From contig NZ_NNBK01000003.1 in assembly GCF_002803075.1 (NCBI RefSeq), forward strand, positions 372,001-436,000: a DNA stretch of 64,000 nucleotides. The letters run 5' to 3'. The translations under genes and the position numbers were made by a program. The stretch is from Streptomyces sp. CB01373 (GTDB lineage: Bacteria > Actinomycetota > Actinomycetes > Streptomycetales > Streptomycetaceae). Within the stretch, counting starts at the first letter, position 1; the number at the start of each line of letters is the position of its first letter. The notes under the pieces are model-generated. The model saw only the letters and a program-made list of their open reading frames with translations, had not been told where the DNA came from and did no database searches. Shown here in pieces: positions 52,718 to 60,637 of the stretch.

Positions 52718-53794
52718 TCAGGACGCCTCGCGCCGACGCCTGATGGGCTCGCCCACCCGGTGCAGGTGGGTGAGTGCCTCGCGGTAGGACTGGAACAGGC
52801 CCGTCTCGTGGTACGGCACGTCGATCTCCGCGCAGTACGCGCGTACGACGACCTGGGCCCGTCGCAGATGAGGGGTGGGCATGCTCGGGAACAGGTGGTG
52901 CTCTATCTGGTAGTTGAGCCCGCCGAGCATCACGTCGGTGAGCCGGCCGCCCCGCACGTTGCGGGAGGTGAGCACCTGGCGGCGCAGGAAGTCGGGGCGG
53001 TCGTCGCCGGTGAAGGTGGGCATGCCCTTGTGGTTCGGGGCGAACGTGCAGCCGAGATACACACCGAACAGGCACTGGTGCAGGACGAGGAACGCCACGG
53101 CCCTGCCGGGGGAGAGCACCAGGAACAGCGCGGACAGGTAGGCCGCCATGTGCAGGAAGAGCAGAGTGCCCTCCAGCAGGCGGCTCTTCATCGACGGGGA
53201 GCGCAGCGCCCGCACGCTCGCCACATGCAGGTTGAAGCCCTCCAGCGTCAGCAGCGGGAAGAACAGGAACGCCTGATGGCCGCCGATGAAGCGGGCCGGG
53301 CCGTTGCTGTTGCGGGCCTGCTCGGTGGACCACACCAGGATGTCCGGGGCGACATCGGGGTCGAGTTCCTCATGGTTGGGGTTGGCATGGTGGCGGGTGT
53401 GCTTGTTCATCCACCAGCCGTAGCTCATGCCGATGCCGAGGTTGCCGAAGAGCCGGCCCCAGATCGCGCTCGCGTGACGCTTCGGGAACACTTGCCGGTG
53501 CGCCAAGTCGTGGGCCACCAGGGCGACCTGGCCGAACATCAGGGCCATGAAGGCGGCGACCGCCAGTTGCCACCAGGTGTCGCCCAGCGCGACGAAGGCC
53601 GCCCAGCCCGCCGCCAGCAGCCCGATCACCAGACCGAGCCGCACCGTGTAGTAGCCGGGCCGCCGCCGCAGCAGACCCGCCTCGGTGATGCGCTGCGACA
53701 GCCGGGCGAAGTCGCTGCCGGCGTCGGGGCGGGATCTGCGGTCACGCACGGCGGCCGGTGCGGTCGTGACCGGGGCGTCGGAGGAAATCGTCAT
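52718..53794 (-). CDS. Membrane fatty-acid desaturase
   Basis: A 358-residue membrane di-iron desaturase. The three histidine boxes are HDLAH (95-99), HTRHH (132-136) and QIEHH (about 290-294). The Gln of the third box is typical of front-end and acyl-lipid desaturases such as DesA/delta-6-like enzymes. There are about four or five membrane helices. It introduces a double bond in membrane lipid acyl chains. No desaturase-specific ferredoxin gene is adjacent. A CAGACT hexamer ends seven bases upstream of the ATG on the minus strand, which predicts a leaderless transcript. Confidence 0.92.
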   Translation of the reverse strand: MTISSDAPVTTAPAAVRDRRSRPDAGSDFARLSQRITEAGLLRRRPGYYTVRLGLVIGLLAAGWAAFVALGDTWWQLAVAAFMALMFGQVALVAHDLAHRQVFPKRHASAIWGRLFGNLGIGMSYGWWMNKHTRHHANPNHEELDPDVAPDILVWSTEQARNSNGPARFIGGHQAFLFFPLLTLEGFNLHVASVRALRSPSMKSRLLEGTLLFLHMAAYLSALFLVLSPGRAVAFLVLHQCLFGVYLGCTFAPNHKGMPTFTGDDRPDFLRRQVLTSRNVRGGRLTDVMLGGLNYQIEHHLFPSMPTPHLRRAQVVVRAYCAEIDVPYHETGLFQSYREALTHLHRVGEPIRRRREAS

Positions 53795-53854
53795 GCGGGC
53801 GAGTCTGGCTGCGGCCGTTCCCTCGCCACCAGCCTGTCAGCCGGAGGCCTCGTG

Positions 53855-53869
53855 GGGGGCCGGGCCCCC
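53855..53869 (-). terminator. Possible terminator after the SpoIIE-type phosphatase gene
   Basis: GGGGGCC-G-GGCCCCC is a palindrome 62 bases downstream of the phosphatase stop on the minus strand. It lies upstream of the desaturase start. Confidence 0.4.
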
Positions 53870-53930
53870 GCCCACCGGGGGGGTTGTCCCCACCCCTGTA
53901 CCGCCTGAGCTGGGCATTCGCCGGTCCGTG

Positions 53931-56018
53931 TCACTGGGGGCAGGCCTGGCGGACGCGGGCGATCAGCAGCGCGACGTCGTCGTGGGAGTCGGGGTGGTGC
54001 AAGGCGTCCAGCAGCAGATCGCAGGTGTCCTCCAACGGGGGCTGGGGACCGGCAAGCCGGTCGAGCAGCGCCTCGAGCCGGGTGTCGAGGGCCTGGTCAC
54101 GGACCTCGACCAGGCCGTCGGTGTAGAGCGCCAGCCGGTCCCCGGGGGACAGCGCGATGCAGGTGGACCTGAAGGGGACGCCCCCCACGCCGAGGGGCGC
54201 GCCGGTGGGCAGGTCCAGCAGTGCGGGGGCGCGGTCCCGGCGGATCAGGACCGGCGGCAGATGGCCGGCGGAGGAGAGGTGGCAGCGGGATTGGTGCGGG
54301 TCGTGCACGGCGTAGACGCAGGTGGCGAAGCGGTGATCGAGGTCCGAGGTGGTGCGGTCCAGGTGCTGGAGGAGGGCGGCGGGGTCGAGGTCGAGCGTGG
54401 CCAGGGTGCGCGTGGCGGTGCGCAGTTGGCCCATGGTGGCGGCGGCGTCGATGCCGCTGCCCATGACGTCGCCGATCACCAGGGCGGTCTTTCCGCCGGG
54501 CAGCGGGACGACGTCGTACCAGTCGCCGCCGACCTCGTAGGCGGCTCCGGCGGCCCGGTAACGGCAGGCGATCTCCAGGCCGGGCCGGTGGGGCGGTCGC
54601 AGCGGCAGCAGGCTGCGCTGGAGGGTCTCGGCGGTCTGCCGCTGCTGCTGATACCACAGCGCGTGGTCGATGCACACCGCGGCGCGGGCGGCCAGTTCGA
54701 CGGCCAGGAGTACGTCGTCGCCGTTGAACGGGACCGGGTTGCGGGCGCGCGCCAGGTCCAGGACGCCGAGCACCCGGCCGCGCACGATCATGGGCACCGC
54801 CAGATAGGAGTGCACGCCGGCGCGGGCGAGAACCGTGGCCGCGTTCTGGTCGGCGGCGATGCGCCCCAGGTCCGCGCTGTCCACGTGGGGGACGAGGAGG
54901 GGGCGCCCGGAGGCCGCGCACTGCGTGACCAGGCGGTCGGGGCCGTAGCGGGCGATCTGGCCGGCGCGGTCGGCGGCGCCGGTGGCGGGTGTGGGATAGG
55001 CCGCTGCCACCGCGAGGGCGCGGAAGAGCAGGTCGCCGCCGCCGGAAAGCACCTTGGAGGGGCCCTTGCCCTCCAGAACGGCGTCGAGCACGTCGACCGC
55101 GGCCAGGTCCGCCAGGGCCGGCGCGCACATCTCGGCCAGTTCTCCGGCGGTGGTGTCCAGATCGAGGGTGGTGCCGATGCGCGCGGAGGCGTCGGCGATG
55201 CGGGCCAGGCGCTGCCGCGCCGCGATGGCCTCGGTGGCCGCGAGATGCTGCTCGGTGATGTCCACCAGCGACACGGCCAGGCCCAGCACCCGCCCGGCGG
55301 CGTCCTCCATCCGGTAGTACGAGGCCGACCACGAGTGGTCCCGGCCGGGGTCGGAAGGGGTGGGGGTGACGACGACCTGGGCCAGTACCGGTGTGCCCGT
55401 GGTCAGCACCTGCCGCATCGCGGACTCGATGGGGTCCGCGTCCAGGAAGGTGAGGACCTGGCGGACGGTGCGGCCGACATGGTCCCGGGCAGGAACTCCG
55501 TTGATGCGCTCCAGGGCCGGGTTGACCACGATGTACCGCAGGTCGGTGTCCAGGACCGCCAGCCCGATCGGGGACTGGGCGATCAGCTGCGCGGACAGGG
55601 CGAGGTCCCGTTGCACGCGTTGCAGGATCTCGTGCTCCGTGATCACGCCGAGCCTGCAGTGCTCACCGCGCTCTCCCTGGAGCTGCACGCTGTGGCACTC
55701 CATCAGCCGCGTGCTGCCGTCCTTGTGCCGGGCGGGGAAGACCCCCGCCGCCCCCTCCTGCGCCCTCACTCTGGCGAACAGGCCCGTCACCTGCTCCAGG
55801 TGCTTGCCGTCGACCAGCAGCCGGCGCGCGGCCCGGCCCAGGGCCTCCTCCGCGGTGTAGCCGAACAGCTGCTCCGCCTGCGGGCTCCACCAGATGATCT
55901 TCCCGTCCGTGTCCAGGACCACCGCGGCGAGATTCAGGACGTCCAGGAGCGCGCCCGGCAGCGAGGGGAAGCCCCCGACCGGTCCGAGGTCGGTCCGGAC
56001 GGATTCGGCGACACTCAT
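53931..56018 (-). CDS. PAS-PAS-GAF-SpoIIE serine phosphatase
   Basis: A 695-residue soluble sensor phosphatase. It has two PAS domains (about 25-130 and 145-255; VVLDTDGKIIWWSPQAEQLFGYTAEEALG, then LAVLDTDLRYIVVNPALERINGVPARDHVG) and a GAF domain (about 285-445). The PP2C/SpoIIE domain (about 475-690) has YEVGGDWYDVVPLPGGKTALVIGDVMGSG with the metal-binding Asp residues, RLALYTDGLVE and HDDVALLIARV. It should dephosphorylate an anti-sigma-factor antagonist in response to a small-molecule or redox signal. The ATG at 56018 has an ideal GGAGGGG site seven bases upstream. Confidence 0.92.
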   Translation of the reverse strand: MSVAESVRTDLGPVGGFPSLPGALLDVLNLAAVVLDTDGKIIWWSPQAEQLFGYTAEEALGRAARRLLVDGKHLEQVTGLFARVRAQEGAAGVFPARHKDGSTRLMECHSVQLQGERGEHCRLGVITEHEILQRVQRDLALSAQLIAQSPIGLAVLDTDLRYIVVNPALERINGVPARDHVGRTVRQVLTFLDADPIESAMRQVLTTGTPVLAQVVVTPTPSDPGRDHSWSASYYRMEDAAGRVLGLAVSLVDITEQHLAATEAIAARQRLARIADASARIGTTLDLDTTAGELAEMCAPALADLAAVDVLDAVLEGKGPSKVLSGGGDLLFRALAVAAAYPTPATGAADRAGQIARYGPDRLVTQCAASGRPLLVPHVDSADLGRIAADQNAATVLARAGVHSYLAVPMIVRGRVLGVLDLARARNPVPFNGDDVLLAVELAARAAVCIDHALWYQQQRQTAETLQRSLLPLRPPHRPGLEIACRYRAAGAAYEVGGDWYDVVPLPGGKTALVIGDVMGSGIDAAATMGQLRTATRTLATLDLDPAALLQHLDRTTSDLDHRFATCVYAVHDPHQSRCHLSSAGHLPPVLIRRDRAPALLDLPTGAPLGVGGVPFRSTCIALSPGDRLALYTDGLVEVRDQALDTRLEALLDRLAGPQPPLEDTCDLLLDALHHPDSHDDVALLIARVRQACPQ

Positions 56019-56341
56019 GTCACCCCTCCTTCCGCCCACCGCGGCGGGGCTCTCGTGCTGGTCCGGCCCGTTCCGGCCGACACGTCCATCGTCCCTCCGG
56101 ACCGGCCGCCCCGCAGCTTCCCCCGGAGCCGTCCGACGACCGCCGGCCGCCGGGGAACGGACGGTGAGGGAGGCCGCGGGTGCCGGCGGACGCCGGCACA
56201 CGGGAGGAACACACAGGTCAGCCTCATATGCGGGGGATCGGCGCAGTTTGGGCGTATGCGCGGCGACTCCATGAGGCCGTGAACGTCACGACGCCGGGCC
56301 CCCGGCCTCTGCGCGCTGAACTCACCTTTCCCCGGAGCGAC

Positions 56342-57122
56342 ATGGTGACGACGCCCCTCCGACTCCGGCGGCTCCTGGCCGCCGTCGGCCTTTCCCGTCC
56401 CGACGGCCCCCGGGAGGCACTCCGGCTCGTGGAGGACCTCTACCACAGCGGGGACTTGGGAGACCTCGGAGGCAGCGAACTCGTCGACTTGGCACGGGAG
56501 ATGGACGACTCCTGGACACCGGCGCCCGACCCCGTCACCGCCGGCGAAGAGCTCACCGTCCTGATGTGCGGCTCGTACCAGCTCGACCGGGCCGGCACGC
56601 CGCGCTCAACGCCGTCGTCGACCTGCTCGGGGACGAACTCGACCAGCGCAGGCCCGGCACCGACGCGGCGATTCCGGCGCTGCTCGACGCCATGCTGCTG
56701 TACATCCTGCGGACCTGGTACCAGGACCACGCGCCGTGCGGCTCGGGCGGCTGGGCCGCGGCGCTCGCCGACCCGGCCGTCGGTTCCGCGCTCCAGCACA
56801 TGCACGCCGAGCCCGCGACGGCCTGGACCGTCGAGCGGCTGAGCCGGCGGGCCGGCCTGTCCCGGGCCGCGTTCTCCCGGCGCTTCACCGAACTCGTCGG
56901 GCGCCCGCCGATGACGTACCGAGCTGGTGGCGGATGACCACGGCCGGACGGATCCTCCGCAACGACGACGCACCGCTCCAGAGCGTCGCCGAGTGCGTGG
57001 GCTACCGCTCCGAGTTCGCCTTCAACCGCGCCTTCAAGCGCGAGTTCGGCGTCAGCCCGGGCGCCTACCGGCGGCGGGGCGCCGCCTCGCGGGACCGCCG
57101 CTCCCAAGACCGCTCGGCGTGA
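56342..57122 (+). pseudogene. Broken AraC-family regulator gene
   Basis: Coding signal is spread over three frames. From the ATG at 56342 to about 56590 one frame ends in LMCGSYQLDR. From about 56590 to 56922 a second frame reads AALNAVVDLLGDELDQRRPG and the first AraC helix-turn-helix half (TVERLSRRAGLSRAAFSRRFTELVGRPPMTY). From about 56922 to 57122 a third frame continues WWRMTTAGRILRNDDAPLQSVAECVGYRSEFAFNRAFKREFG. At 56922 one base appears to be missing, since TACCGAGC would be TACCTGAGC. At 56590 a deletion has removed the segment normally linking the cupin and HTH parts. Most of a cupin domain is also absent. Confidence 0.75.
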
Positions 57123-57147
57123 GCACAGCCGCCTGACGGGCCCCCGG

Positions 57148-57867
57148 TCAGTCGCTCGACCGGCCGGGGCCGTGGTGGCCCGGCTCGCCCTCCTCCGGCC
57201 GCGCTAGTTCCTGACCGCACGCGGTGGTTCCGAACAGGCGCCCGGACTTGTCCTCCTGGGCGAGGCGGCGCAGGGCGAGCAGGGCGGGCTCCAGGAGGAC
57301 GGTCACCACCACGGCGCGTTCGGCCTGCTCCAGCGGGCCGGACAAGCCGTTGAGCTGCTCCAGGTCGAGCTTCGACATCTTGTCGACCAGCTCGGCGTAC
57401 GGCAGCAGCGTCCGCCAGTCGATGCCCGCCCCCAGGTCGGCGAGGGCGGCCAGCACGCCGCCCAGCTCCCCGATCGCGGACGTCTTCTCCTCCACGTCCC
57501 ACCCCATCTCGGCCACCAGCCGGAGCGCGTCGGCGGCGCCGGGCGGCGCGGGCTGCTGCGACTGCTCCTCCTCGGCCGTGAGCGCGGCGGGACGGGCGTT
57601 GATCACGATCCCGAGGATCTGATGCAGGTCGCCCTCGTGCGTGATCGCCGACAGGATCTCCTTCGTCGCGCTGACCGACAGGTGCCGCACGCTGATCAGG
57701 GTGCGGATCAGCCGGAGCCGACGCAGGTGGTCCTCGTCGTAGACGGCCTGGTTGGCGGCCGTCGCGTGGCCCGGGGGCAGCAGCCCGTCCCGCAGGTAGT
57801 ACTTGATCGTGGGGATGGTCACCCCACTGCGTCGGCTGAGTTCCGAGATCTTCATCGATTCACTCAC
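57148..57867 (-). CDS. MerR-family regulator
   Basis: A 239-residue protein. The N-terminal MerR winged HTH is MKISELSRRSGVTIPTIKYYLRDGLLPPG followed by YDEDHLRRLRLIRTLI. The long C-terminal part has no metal-binding Cys cluster, so it probably senses an organic ligand or another protein. The GTG at 57867 is the longest start; an ATG four codons in begins the HTH directly. It is divergent from a membrane PP2C phosphatase gene 95 bases away, which may be its target. Confidence 0.87.
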   Translation of the reverse strand: MSESMKISELSRRSGVTIPTIKYYLRDGLLPPGHATAANQAVYDEDHLRRLRLIRTLISVRHLSVSATKEILSAITHEGDLHQILGIVINARPAALTAEEEQSQQPAPPGAADALRLVAEMGWDVEEKTSAIGELGGVLAALADLGAGIDWRTLLPYAELVDKMSKLDLEQLNGLSGPLEQAERAVVVTVLLEPALLALRRLAQEDKSGRLFGTTACGQELARPEEGEPGHHGPGRSSD

Positions 57868-57962
57868 TCACGGGATGAACGGGACAACGGATCGCGCGAC
57901 TATCCAGTATGGCGGTGATCTCCGGGGGGAACTGTTCGACGCGGATGGGGCACATTGGAACC

Positions 57963-59117
57963 ATGCACATCCGGCAGCGCCTCGCCCGGCCGCTGCAGCC
58001 TTGGCGGTCGCGGCACGCCTTGGTGGCGATTCCGCTGGTGCTGATCGTCGCGATCACCCTGGCGGACATCCACTCGCCGGAATCCGTCCACCTCGGCCCG
58101 CTGCTCGTCGTGGCCCCCGCCCTCACCACCTCGTTCGGCGGCTACCTGCTGACCGGGCTGATCGGGGCCCTTGCGGTGGGGGCGCAGGTGCTGCTTGCCA
58201 TGCTCCACGGGGGAATGACCGCCCCCAACCACATCTCGCAGCTCATCGCGCTCACGATCCTCACCGCCTTCTGCATGGTCGTGTGCTTCTTCCGGGACCG
58301 GCGTAAGGCGGAACTGGCCCAGGTGCGGTCCGTCTCCGAGGCCGCCCAGAGAGCCCTGCTCCGCCCGCTGCCCGACCATCTCGGCGGCCTGCACATCGCC
58401 TGCTCGTATCTGGCGGCCGAGAAGGAGGCGTGCATCGGCGGTGACCTGTACGCGGTGGCCCGCACCGGTGACCGTACACGGGTGATCGTCGGTGACGTAC
58501 GGGGGAAAGGGCTGGCCGCGATCGGAGAGGCGGCCACGCTGCTCGGCGCGTTCCAGGAGGCCGCCCACCACCACCCCACGCTGCCCGCCCTCGCGGAGGC
58601 CCTGGACCGCAGTGTCTGCCGGTACCTCACCGAATTCCCGGAAGCCGACGGGGAAGTCCAGGAGCACTTCATCACCGCGCTGCTGCTGGAGATCCCCGAG
58701 CACGGCCCCGTGGCCCGGGTCGTCCACTGCGGGCACCCGCCGCCCTTCCTGATCAGGCAGGGGCACGTAGTCTCGCTGACGAGTCCCCGCCCGGCGCCTC
58801 CGCTGGGCATGTCGGGGCTGCGGCCGGGCGCCTACGACACGCACGCCTTCTCGTTCCGGCCCGGTGACACGCTGCTCCTCTACACCGACGGTGTGGTGGA
58901 GGCCCGCGACAGCAGTCGGGCCTTCTACCCGCTGGAGGAACGGATCGCCCAGTGGGCCAGGTGCGGCCCCAGGACCCTGGTGCAGCACGTGGAACAGGAT
59001 CTTCTCGCCCACGCCGACGGCGCTCTCGGCGACGACGCCGCCCTCCTCGCCATCCGGCGCACCGCCGCGCCGCACAGCGGTCTGCACCTCAGCCATCGGG
59101 TGCACGGCGCTGCCTGA
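57963..59117 (+). CDS. Membrane-anchored SpoIIE-type serine phosphatase
   Basis: A 384-residue phosphatase. About four hydrophobic segments lie in the first 110 residues (ALVAIPLVLIVAITLA, LLVVAPALTTSFGGYLLTG and others). The PP2C domain (about 140-375) has EKEACIGGDLYAVARTGDRTRVIVGDVRGKG with metal-binding Asp residues, GDTLLLYTDGVVEARD and GDDAALLAI. This form (membrane sensor plus SpoIIE) is frequent in Streptomyces sigma-B-like networks. The ATG at 57963 is chosen because the basic start and first helix follow it. It is divergent from a MerR gene. Confidence 0.9.
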   Translation: MHIRQRLARPLQPWRSRHALVAIPLVLIVAITLADIHSPESVHLGPLLVVAPALTTSFGGYLLTGLIGALAVGAQVLLAMLHGGMTAPNHISQLIALTILTAFCMVVCFFRDRRKAELAQVRSVSEAAQRALLRPLPDHLGGLHIACSYLAAEKEACIGGDLYAVARTGDRTRVIVGDVRGKGLAAIGEAATLLGAFQEAAHHHPTLPALAEALDRSVCRYLTEFPEADGEVQEHFITALLLEIPEHGPVARVVHCGHPPPFLIRQGHVVSLTSPRPAPPLGMSGLRPGAYDTHAFSFRPGDTLLLYTDGVVEARDSSRAFYPLEERIAQWARCGPRTLVQHVEQDLLAHADGALGDDAALLAIRRTAAPHSGLHLSHRVHGAA

Positions 59118-59295
59118 CGACGTGGCCCGCCAAGGATTCCTGGACGGACAGTCATCTTCTTGGAAACTCTTCGCGCAATCCCCGCGCAGGGGAAAAAACG
59201 TCTCCGCTCGCCTGTTGGCACAAGCAGGCGGTGAACGACGGGCCGGGCCGGCCCCACCGCCGACGGAATCCACCGTCGAGGATGGGAGTTCTCCG

Positions 59296-60573
59296 ATGCC
59301 GCTGACGTCGACGGGTCCGCGTACGGGCCGCGCGTCCGAGGAGAGGACCGGAGGGGCTGTGCGCCCGGGCTCCGTAGCCCGGTACGGGGCGGGGTTCTGG
59401 ACGGTCGCCGCGGTGTTCGTGACGGCCATGGCGTTCTCCACCGTTCCCACCCCGCTGTATCCCGTGTACAAGGCCCACGACGGGTTCTCCACGTTCACGG
59501 TCACCGTCGTGTTCGCCGTCTACGCGGTCGGAGTGCTGATCAGCCTGCTGCTCGCCGGGCACGTATCGGACTGGCTGGGCCGCAAGAAGGTCATGGCGGC
59601 GGCGCTGGGACTCGAACTGCTCGCCGCCGTCCTGTTCCTGTCCGCCACGGCCCTGCCCGTACTGCTCGCAGCCCGGCTGGTCACCGGTCTCGGCGTCGGC
59701 ATGCTGACGGCGACCGCCACCGCCTACCTCCAGGAGCTGCACAGCGCCCACCGGCCCGGCACCTCGGCACGGAGGTTCGAGATCGTTTCGACCGCGGCCA
59801 ATATCGGCGGACTCGGCCTCGGGCCCGTCGCCGCGGGAGTGCTCGCCCAGTACTTCGGTGCGCCGCTCCGGCTGCCGTACGCGGTCTTCGTCGTGCTGCT
59901 GGTGGCCGGGGCGGCCGCCGTCGCGCTGATGCCCGAGACCGTCACCAAGCCCGCGGTCAGGCCCGCCTACCACCCGCAGCGGGCCGGGACCGCCCTCCGC
60001 GACCCCGGATTCCTCGCCCCCGCCGCGGCCGGTTTCACCTCCATGGCCGTGTTCGGCCTGTTCACCTCGGTGGTGCCCGGCTTCGTCGGCGGCACCCTGC
60101 ACCACCCGTCCCGGGCACTCGCCGGACTGGTCGTCTCCGCGGTGTTCGCGGCCGCGGCGGCTGTCCAGACGGGCACCGGCCGGCTCCGCGCCCGCACACG
60201 CTGGTACGCCGGGCTGCTCGCCCAGGCCGTGGGCATGGCCGTCCTCCCGGCCGGTATCCGCCTCGTCAGCCTGCCTCTGTTCCTGCTCGCCGGGATCATC
60301 GCCGGAGCGGGCGCCGGCCTGCTGTTCAAGTCCGCCGTCGAACAGGTCGCCGACGCGGCTGCGCCGGCCCGGCGCGGCGAGGCCCTGGCCGGTCTGTTCC
60401 TCGCCTCCTACTTCGGCCTGGCGCTGCTTCCCGTCGGCCTGGGCGCCGCCAGCAGCGCCATGAACCTGTCCGACGCGACGACGTGGTTCTCCGTCGTCGT
60501 CCTCGCGCTGCTCGCGGCCGTCGCCGTACGCGGCCGCCGCCACGGCCCCACCACGTCACGTCCTCGTGCCTGA
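59296..60573 (+). CDS. MFS transporter (12 TM)
   Basis: A 425-residue transporter. About twelve hydrophobic helices start with FWTVAAVFVTAMAFSTVPTPLYPVY. The A motif (GHVSDWLGRKKVM) follows helix 2, and LVTGLGVGMLTATATAYLQELH lies in helix 4-5. The N-terminal 30 residues are hydrophilic. This form is common among drug or metabolite exporters; the substrate is unknown. The ATG at 59296 follows a GGGAG site. It is 178 bases downstream of the phosphatase gene. Confidence 0.88.
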   Translation: MPLTSTGPRTGRASEERTGGAVRPGSVARYGAGFWTVAAVFVTAMAFSTVPTPLYPVYKAHDGFSTFTVTVVFAVYAVGVLISLLLAGHVSDWLGRKKVMAAALGLELLAAVLFLSATALPVLLAARLVTGLGVGMLTATATAYLQELHSAHRPGTSARRFEIVSTAANIGGLGLGPVAAGVLAQYFGAPLRLPYAVFVVLLVAGAAAVALMPETVTKPAVRPAYHPQRAGTALRDPGFLAPAAAGFTSMAVFGLFTSVVPGFVGGTLHHPSRALAGLVVSAVFAAAAAVQTGTGRLRARTRWYAGLLAQAVGMAVLPAGIRLVSLPLFLLAGIIAGAGAGLLFKSAVEQVADAAAPARRGEALAGLFLASYFGLALLPVGLGAASSAMNLSDATTWFSVVVLALLAAVAVRGRRHGPTTSRPRA

Positions 60574-60637
60574 TCACGATGCTCCTGGCCCGTCTGCGCG
60601 ACGGCATCCTCCGTGCCCGGTGACGGCCGGGGGTCCC

